Positions 1 to 4,500 of a stretch of DNA of 5,982 nucleotides are shown piece by piece. The notes below the pieces were generated by a model. The model saw only the letters and a program-made list of their open reading frames with translations, made no database searches and was not told the DNA's origin. Each line of letters begins with the position of its first letter. The stretch's first letter is position 1. A program made the position numbers and the translations under genes. Source of the DNA: Phycisphaerae bacterium (GTDB taxonomy: Bacteria; Planctomycetota; Phycisphaerae; Sedimentisphaerales; SG8-4); contig JAUWLI010000198.1 in NCBI GenBank assembly GCA_030613765.1, positions 1 through 5,982 on the forward strand, in the 5' to 3' direction.

Positions 1-11
1 ATCTCTACCGT

Positions 12-27
12 TGTAAAGCGCTTTACA
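12..27. promoter_or_regulatory. Perfect 16-bp palindrome resembling a LacI-family operator
   Basis: TGTAAAGCGCTTTACA is identical to its reverse complement. The central AAAGCGCTTT core with TG/CA ends is typical of operators bound by LacI/CcpA-family repressors, which centre on a CG step. No LacI-family gene and no adjacent promoter is visible in the window, so the controlled gene would lie to the left of position 1. A chance palindrome of this length is unlikely, but the binding protein is inferred only from motif style. Confidence 0.4.
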
Positions 28-82
28 GGCACGTAAATCCTTTATTAATCGCAGATTACGCTGATTAAAGGGATTTTTTAAC

Positions 83-142
83 CACGAAGCACACGAAGAG
101 CACGAAGAAAAATTAGACAGGATAACAGGATTAACAGAGATT
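83..142. repeat. Short tandem-unit block 1 (CACGAAG / ACAGGATTA units)
   Basis: CACGAAG occurs three times at exactly 9-nt spacing (starts 83, 92, 101). It is followed by ACAGGATA, ACAGGATTA and ACAGAGATTA-like units at about 9-10-nt spacing (116-142). The units are not coding: the frames are broken by stops. Such CAC-GA-rich degenerate arrays are familiar as dispersed intergenic repeats in planctomycete and other environmental genomes; that comparison is from memory. The block ends three bases before the first TTTTTGCCAGC element. Confidence 0.6.
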
Positions 143-145
143 ATG

Positions 146-260
146 TTTTTGCCAGCTTTGTGTACTTTGCAAAACCTGCTTTTAAAGCCAGCTTTGTCGC
201 AGGTTATTGCCTTCGTCCACAAGGCCATTGAAATGGCCTTTTTCATAAGCCGGCTAAAAA
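146..260. repeat. Structured intergenic element, copy 1 (diverged)
   Basis: It begins with TTTTTGCCAGC (146-156) and ends with GCCGGCTAAAAA (249-260), which pair apart from one A-C mismatch and one bulged T. Inside is a long hairpin: GCAA + AACCTGC (169-179) pairs with GCAGGTT + TTGC (199-210) around one bulged A, and is capped by AAAG/CTTT (184-187/192-195) with a CCAG loop. A second hairpin, AAGGCCAT/ATGGCCTT, lies at 221-240. The layout and several sequence blocks (CGTCC-N5-GCCAT, ATGGCC, CATAAG) recur in copy 2 at 406-527, so I read the two as diverged members of one family. Its role is unknown: mobile repeat, structured RNA or terminator-like element are all possible. Confidence 0.5.
221..243 (+). 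terminator. Possible intrinsic terminator (hairpin plus T run)
   Basis: AAGGCCAT (221-228) and ATGGCCTT (233-240) form a perfect 8-bp stem with a TGAA loop, and five T residues run from 239 to 243. This is the shape of a weak rho-independent terminator reading rightwards and would end transcription entering from the left edge. The same hairpin is also the second arm of structured element copy 1, so its terminator look may be incidental. Confidence 0.4.
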
Positions 261-355
261 CGGTTCTTGTTAGTCGTAAAGATGCACATAATGCACAAAA
301 GCTAACATAAAATGAACAAAAAAGTGGTTTATAAGCACATAAGTAGTTAATTAAC

Positions 356-407
356 CACGGATTTACACAGATTTTCACCGATTTATAGCCACAGAGGGCA
401 CAGAATT
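356..407. repeat. Short tandem-unit block 2 (CACNGATTTW and CACAGA units)
   Basis: Three 10-nt units in register, CACGGATTTA, CACAGATTTT and CACCGATTTA (356-385), are followed by two 9-nt units, CACAGAGGG and CACAGAATT (390-407). The block runs into the TTTTTGCCAGC start of the second structured element, as block 1 does with the first. Unit length and CAC-GA core resemble block 1, but the sequence is distinct. Confidence 0.6.
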
Positions 408-527
408 TTTGCCAGCCGGTGCGGACTTGGCAGCGGCTTTCTCGATACCAGTATCTGCAAAGCCTGCGGCCAGCGTCCGTTGTGCCATCGGGGATGGCCC
501 GCATAAGAATATGCAGGCTGGCAAAAA
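406..527. repeat. Structured intergenic element, copy 2 (multi-hairpin fold)
   Basis: Perfect 12-bp inverted ends, TTTTTGCCAGCC (406-417) and GGCTGGCAAAAA (516-527), enclose three consecutive hairpins. Hairpin A (422-479) stacks CGGAC/GTCCG, TGGC/GCCA, GGCTTT/AAAGCC and GATAC/GTATC. Hairpin B is GCCATC/GATGGC (484-498) with a GGG loop. Hairpin C is GCATA/TATGC (501-514) with an AGAA loop. About 43 base pairs fall within 122 nt, so most bases are paired. It has no useful open reading frame. It could be a structured RNA, or a small non-autonomous mobile repeat with terminal inverted repeats; no target-site duplication is evident. Either strand could be the transcribed one. Confidence 0.55.
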
Positions 528-570
528 GGGATTCTTTATTATCCATTAATACACCAAAATGATCAAAACA

Positions 571-587
571 TTGGCATTTTTTGCCAA
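571..587. repeat. Small hairpin TTGGCA-TTTTT-TGCCAA
   Basis: A perfect 6-bp inverted repeat (571-576 and 582-587) surrounds five T residues. Its right arm reads TTTTTTGCCAA, echoing the TTTTTGCCAGC ends of the two structured elements, so it may be a decayed end of the same family. It stands alone and no function is evident. Confidence 0.3.
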
Positions 588-600
588 ATAATTACGGAAA

Positions 601-628
601 ACAGACTACAGACAACAGACTATAGACT
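601..628. repeat. 14-nt tandem duplication (ACAGACTACAGACA x2)
   Basis: ACAGACTACAGACA (601-614) is followed directly by ACAGACTATAGACT (615-628), with 12 of 14 positions identical. It is the first of three similar-sized two-copy tandem duplications within about 175 bp. Confidence 0.55.
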
Positions 629-655
629 AATGATTAAAATGGCTCCCTGCCTAAA

Positions 656-685
656 GGGTTCCTGTCTACTGGGTCCCTGTCTACA
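656..685. repeat. 15-nt tandem duplication (GGGTTCCTGTCTACT x2)
   Basis: GGGTTCCTGTCTACT (656-670) and GGGTCCCTGTCTACA (671-685) are adjacent and match at 13 of 15 positions. The sequence differs from the duplications at 601 and 747. No coding role: the open frame across it is made of repeats. Confidence 0.55.
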
Positions 686-720
686 ACCTACAGGGATTCG
701 GATACGTGGGCCACGGCCCC

Positions 721-748
721 ACTATTGCGGTTCTCTGCAATCAATAGT
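721..748. repeat. Hairpin ACTATTG / CAATAGT
   Basis: A perfect 7-bp inverted repeat (721-727 and 742-748) has a 14-nt loop. The alternative inner pairing ATTGC/GCAAT (724-728/737-741) is also possible. There is no T run, so it is not a convincing terminator. Confidence 0.3.
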
Positions 749-774
749 ATTTAGTATCTCGTATTTAGTATATA
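747..774. repeat. 14-nt tandem duplication (GTATTTAGTATCTC x2)
   Basis: GTATTTAGTATCTC (747-760) is followed directly by GTATTTAGTATATA (761-774), with 12 of 14 positions identical. AT-rich and non-coding. Confidence 0.55.
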
Positions 775-799
775 GCCGGTTGAGGCCGAGACGACCGGC
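775..799. repeat. Hairpin GCCGGT / ACCGGC
   Basis: A perfect 6-bp GC-rich inverted repeat (775-780 and 794-799) has a 13-nt loop. It follows immediately after the GTATTTAGTAT duplication. Function unknown. Confidence 0.3.
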
Positions 800-830
800 A
801 TTGTTTATTGACCACCTACAGGCGGTTTAC

Positions 831-848
831 GTTTGCCTGCCTGCAAAC
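831..848. repeat. Hairpin GTTTGC / GCAAAC
   Basis: A perfect 6-bp inverted repeat (831-836 and 843-848) has a CTGCCT loop and no following T run. From here to the control region (849-1020) I see nothing beyond A- and T-rich tracts, including an AAAAAAATG/CATTTTTTT inverted repeat at 887-895/907-915. Confidence 0.3.
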
Positions 849-1022
849 ACACAGATATGTTAACAGATTTCCAAACATAAGACAACAAAAAAATGAATAA
901 CAAAAGCATTTTTTTTGGCTGCCCTGAGCGTAATCAATCAAAAGAATCACAATGAATTGCGGTTTTTTTCAACAGGGCCACTGTCCATAGCATTGATTTT
1001 GAGTCAAAAACGGGGATCGATG

Positions 1023-1040
1023 AAAAAATTTCAATTTTTT
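1023..1040. promoter_or_regulatory. AT-rich inverted repeat upstream of the operon promoter
   Basis: AAAAAATT (1023-1030) and AATTTTTT (1033-1040) form an 8-bp inverted repeat two bases apart, about 20 bp upstream of the TTGACA box. The phased A and T tracts look like an UP-type or curved-DNA element that could strengthen the promoter. This reading rests on composition and position only. Confidence 0.3.
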
Positions 1041-1046
1041 TATTTT

Positions 1047-1082
1047 CTACGGGTTTTACCGTTGACAAACTACGGGTTATAC
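1047..1082. promoter_or_regulatory. 13-nt direct repeat in the control region
   Basis: CTACGGGTTTTAC (1047-1059) and CTACGGGTTATAC (1070-1082) match at 12 of 13 positions, with starts 23 bp apart. The second copy lies inside the dyad operator and supplies its left CTAC half-site and its spacer. A second, lower-affinity repressor site overlapping the upstream copy would fit, but this is inference. Confidence 0.45.
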
Positions 1083-1090
1083 AGTAGTTT
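1062..1090 (+). promoter_or_regulatory. Probable sigma70-type promoter of the repressor-sensor operon
   Basis: A consensus -35 box TTGACA sits at 1062-1067. At the standard 17-bp spacing the -10 position is TAGTTT (1085-1090), a weak match. TATACA at 1078-1083 is a better -10 sequence but too close to this -35. Transcription would start near 1097, leaving about 55-60 nt before the ATG. The weak -10 lies within the right arm of the dyad, so a bound repressor would occlude it. Confidence 0.45.
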
Positions 1091-1092
1091 GT
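1065..1092. promoter_or_regulatory. Candidate BlaI-type operator (dyad ACAAACTAC-N10-GTAGTTTGT)
   Basis: The 9-bp arms (1065-1073 and 1084-1092) are perfectly complementary, with a 10-bp spacer. Arm centres are 19 bp apart, about two helical turns, as expected for a dimer of winged helices. BlaI/MecI/CopY repressors bind short dyads with TACA/TGTA-like half-sites; the ACTAC/GTAGT here is similar but not identical. A further pair, TTTACCG (1055-1061) and CGGTAAA (1101-1107), flanks the dyad nearly symmetrically. Position over the promoter and directly before the repressor gene supports autorepression. The binding protein is inferred. Confidence 0.55.
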
Positions 1093-1140
1093 GTTCAAGT
1101 CGGTAAATTGACAAAGGAAATGTTTTTCGAAAAGTTCAAT

Positions 1141-1145
1141 AGGAG
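1141..1145 (+). promoter_or_regulatory. Ribosome binding site of the BlaI-type repressor
   Basis: AGGAG lies nine bases before the ATG at 1155. It is the only good Shine-Dalgarno match nearby and fixes that start; the protein begun there has the right N-terminus for the family. Confidence 0.7.
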
Positions 1146-1154
1146 AACAGTTCA

Positions 1155-1550
1155 ATGGCAAGACCACGTCACAAAAATCCAACCCCGGCGGAGTTAGAAG
1201 TTCTGCAGATTATCTGGGAGCACGGGCCATGCACAGTTAGAGAGGTCATGAATTTGCTAAAGCCTAAACGGCCCAGGGCTTATACATCTGTCATGAGCCT
1301 GATGAATGTTATGGCCGAGAAAGACCTGCTTAATCAGAAGCCCAAAGGACGAGCATTTATCTATTCGGCGAAAGTCTCGCGGGACAAAACTCAGTCCAGT
1401 ATGCTCAGTGACTTACTAAATCGAGCCTTTGACGGCTCTGCAAATGCCCTTGTCGCGCATCTGCTTCAGCAGGCCGAGCCAAACAACGAAGAATTGGGCG
1501 AAATCCACAAAACCATTACCAGGTTTACTCGAAAGAAAGGGAGTGCGTAA
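1155..1550 (+). CDS. BlaI/MecI/CopY-family transcriptional repressor
   Basis: A 131-residue cytoplasmic DNA-binding repressor, close to the family's usual length (about 120-130). Residues 1-72 form the winged helix: helix 1 around TPAELEVLQIIWEHG (10-24), helix 2 TVREVMNLL (27-35), recognition helix RAYTSVMSLMNVMAEKDLL (41-59) and wing QKPKGRAFIYSAKV (61-74). Residues 75-131 match the dimerisation and cleavage region, with the family-typical LLNRAFDGSANALV (87-100). In staphylococcal BlaI/MecI the sensor pathway cleaves at an Asn-Phe pair just after this motif; by eye the aligned pair here is His102-Leu103, so the cleavage residues differ. The start is set by AGGAG at 1141. The stop overlaps the ATG of the M56 gene, the usual repressor-sensor arrangement. 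It probably represses its own operon through the dyad at 1065-1092; other targets are not in the window. No beta-lactamase gene is present, so a beta-lactam role is not supported. Confidence 0.95.
   Translation: MARPRHKNPTPAELEVLQIIWEHGPCTVREVMNLLKPKRPRAYTSVMSLMNVMAEKDLLNQKPKGRAFIYSAKVSRDKTQSSMLSDLLNRAFDGSANALVAHLLQQAEPNNEELGEIHKTITRFTRKKGSA
1537..1543 (+). promoter_or_regulatory. Ribosome binding site of the M56 sensor gene
   Basis: AAGGGAG lies six bases before the ATG at 1550, inside the last codons of the repressor gene. With the TAATG stop-start overlap this indicates translational coupling and supports the chosen start. Confidence 0.65.
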
Positions 1551-4500
1551 TGTCAATAGTTGAATTTCTTTCTCAGCCCCTCTGGCAACGGCTTGGCCTG
1601 ACGTTGGTGCATTTTCTCTGGCAAGGTCTGGCTGTAGCTGTTCTGGTTGGCGTGCTTGTTAGAGTGTTCAGACTAAAGCACGGCAATGCTCGGTATACCG
1701 CTTATGTTCTGGCTTTTATAGCTATGGTCGTTTGCCCTGTAGTAACTTTCACAGCTATTGATATTCCCATAAGTCCCAACACCGAGCTTGTGACAGGAGT
1801 AGAATCAGCCGAGGTTGTTGAAACTTTCTCCTATGCTGCTTTACCTGCAGGTGATATTTTGCCGGAAGCCGAGCCTCCCCCCCCTGCCATGCCGACATTG
1901 GCAGATTCGATTCCGTTGGGCCAGAGAATATCTGACTGGCTGAATGTATCGATGCCCTGGGTTTTGGTGATATGGATGGTTGGGGTCATCGTGCTGAGTG
2001 TGCGATTACTTATGGGATTTGTCGGGGTATATCGCTGGCGTCATCATTTAGAACCGCTGCCGGAAAGATTAGTTCAGCGTATTGTTTCGCTAAGTGAAAG
2101 ACTGCGTATGCGGGGCTTTTCGCGGGTGTTCATATCGCCGACTGTTTTGCAGGCAATGGCTGTAGGCTACTTACGGCCGATGGTTCTGCTGCCTGCGGCG
2201 ATGGTAGCGCAAATGCAGCCGGAGATGCTGGAGGCGGTGATAGCCCATGAATTAGCCCATATTCGCAGGTTTGATTTATGGGTCAATCTAATTCAGCGGG
2301 TGACCGAAACTCTGCTGTTTTATCATCCGGCCGTCTGGTGGCTGTCAAATTGCATCCGGAGGGAACGCGAATTATGCTGCGACGAATTGGCTGTAAAGGC
2401 TACGGGCGAGCGACTGACTTATGCCACAACTTTGGAAAGCGTAGGCCGAGCCAGATTTGTGGCAAAGCCGCCTGTCCTTGCAACGGGATTAGGCCAGGAC
2501 AACAAACCAACATTGGGCCGAGTACGCCATATATTAGGCTTAGATAATAAACGAAAAGATTCACGTTTCTGGCTTGCAGGTGTTATTGCGGTTCTTTTGA
2601 TAATGGCAATTATAATACCAACAGGCTTTGGTTTAATAGGTCGTTTGGAAGATAAACCCGCTGTGCAGGTGTCGGCTCAGGAGCTCGTGGCTAAGATTAT
2701 CGAAAGTGAGAGAAGAATTGAAGACATTCAATTGCACATGACCTGCACTATTCCCGCGAGAAACCTGGTTTTTTACGAGTACGATTGGGGCTATGACAGC
2801 GGCAAAGAATTCTACGCTGGCTTTCAGAATTCCACAAAGCCGGGCCGGAACGAGATTTCAAGGACCACTCAGATAACAAGAGCTTTTGATGGACAAAACG
2901 AATGGAGTTTGAGAGTTTCCTCTGAAGATAAACAGCCGCGCGGAGCGATATTCAAACCGAGTTTCTCTTTACGCTCCACGATGACATTTAACACATTGTT
3001 AGGTTTTGATGCAAAAGAGCGCAGCCGCCTTTCGTTTGGAGAAGCGATAGCTCAGGCAGAATCAATTTCCGTAAGAGATAAGGTTGAATTCATTGACGGC
3101 CATCCTTGTTATGTTATCGAGGCCGTTAATTTGGTAACCGACACTTCGGTCAACTGGGCTTACGATGTTAGAGCATGGATAGATTATCAGAGGGACTACC
3201 GGCTCCTTAAGTTCGAGAAATATCGCAGCATCAGCGGCAAGAACCGCTTCAAGGTAGTCTCCCGGCGAGTGGACAATATCAAGTTAATACAAGTCGATGG
3301 AATTTGGCTTCCTATCGAGGGCAGCCGTACAACTTTCTCCACAAACGATTACGGCCCGCCCAAGGGAATGACGCTTGCGCAGTTTGCAGCTCTGCCTATG
3401 GAAGAGCAAAAGCAAGTGGGCGTCTTTAAGCTAACACCAATGGCGCCACCACGCAGATTAGAGGTTGACGTTAAGAGTATAAGACTTAATAAAGGCATCC
3501 CGCCGGAAAGATTTACCGTAGCTTTCCCCGACGGCTGCGAAGTCTATAACGAGTTTACCGGCAAAAGATATGTAGTAGGTGAGCCGTCCGAGCGGGAGGT
3601 GGCCTTTTCCGACGCCGAGTGGATTGAACAAATGGCGGGGCTTTCAGTAGGCGAGCTGATAGTTATTCTTCGCGACTCGCGTATCGGCAACGAAAAGAAG
3701 AAGTGGTTCGCAGCCGTTCACAGGCTTGTAGAAATCGGATCTACTGCGGTACCGGAGTTGGTTACCGAACTAAGGCGAACAGAGAAACCACAGACTCAAA
3801 GCAAATTGGCCCTTACGTTGAGAGCAATCGGCGATCCCAATGCCGTGCCGGGTTTGATTGACGGCCTTGAACGCAGCGGTTTTTCCAGTGACTACGGAAT
3901 TGGTTATCCCAGGACCGAACTTGATATGTTCTTTAAACAGCATCAATTGGATCCTGCCAGAAAAAGTTTAGGTTTGGCCCGGGCCGTTCGTGAAATCACA
4001 ATAGCCATTGAGAAACTGACCGGCCATACCGAAGGACATGAACATTTCCACGCCTATGATTTGAAGTACGACCGATTGGGCTCTTATACCATAACCCCGG
4101 AAATCAGGGACAGGCAAAGACAACACCGGCGTCAGGTGGCAGAGCGATGGCGCAAGTGGTGGCAGGCCAACAAGGACAATATCAAACCGATCGAAACTCT
4201 CCCAAAACCACCCGCCGAGCCGAAACCCGCGAGATCCGAAAAGCTCGAACAAATGATTATGGCCGCACCGGAAGGCTCAATACTGACTTTGGCTATCGTC
4301 CCGAATGTGGACGGTTCAGGTCGCCGGCCGAGCCTGACTAAAGAGGAATATCAACGGCATGTTGAGGATTTGGCCCGAAACGGACCGTTTGCAGGTTCGG
4401 TTCGTGGAGAAAGCTTCCAATGGTCGCCGATAAAAGGTGACTCCACTCGGTTCAAAGATTTGCCTTTGAGCGCTTATAAAGATCGAAACTATCTGCTGCT

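Larger units (their letters stand above)
1..1154. other. Gene-free, repeat-rich intergenic region
   Basis: No reading frame here looks like a protein gene. The few short open frames are made of the repeats themselves or overlap the control region of the repressor gene. The stretch is AT-richer than the genes downstream and is crowded with short tandem units, inverted repeats and hairpins, listed separately. The first ~35 bases are open in frame 1 up to a TAA at 34-36, so the tail of an upstream gene cannot be excluded, but nothing recognisable is encoded. The last ~130 bases are the control region of the BlaI-type gene. Confidence 0.75.

Noticed and set aside
83..407. CRISPR array
   Set aside because: The repeats are 9-10-nt direct tandem units without unique spacers of 30-40 nt and without conserved 25-40-nt repeats.
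406..527. Integron attC site or tRNA-like gene
   Set aside because: The length and hairpin layout are suggestive, but the GTTRRRY/RYYYAAC boxes of attC are absent, and there are no tRNA arms, anticodon loop or CCA end.
630..863. Open frame of 77 codons on the + strand
   Set aside because: It runs through two tandem duplications and several hairpins, has no ribosome binding site and encodes no recognisable protein pattern.
887..916. Terminator at the AAAAAAATG / CATTTTTTT inverted repeat
   Set aside because: The stem is almost purely A-T and there is no gene upstream that it would end; more likely an AT-rich spacer.
915..1106. Open frame of 63 codons on the + strand
   Set aside because: It spans the AT-rich tract, promoter and dyad operator of the repressor gene; composition is explained by T-rich spacer DNA.
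934..1182. Open frame of 82 codons on the - strand
   Set aside because: It overlaps the control region and the first codons of the well-supported repressor gene and has no family features.
2278..2547. Open frame of 89 codons on the + strand inside the M56 gene
   Set aside because: It is out of frame with the M56 catalytic domain, whose HELAH and ERELCCDE motifs are encoded here; a shadow frame.
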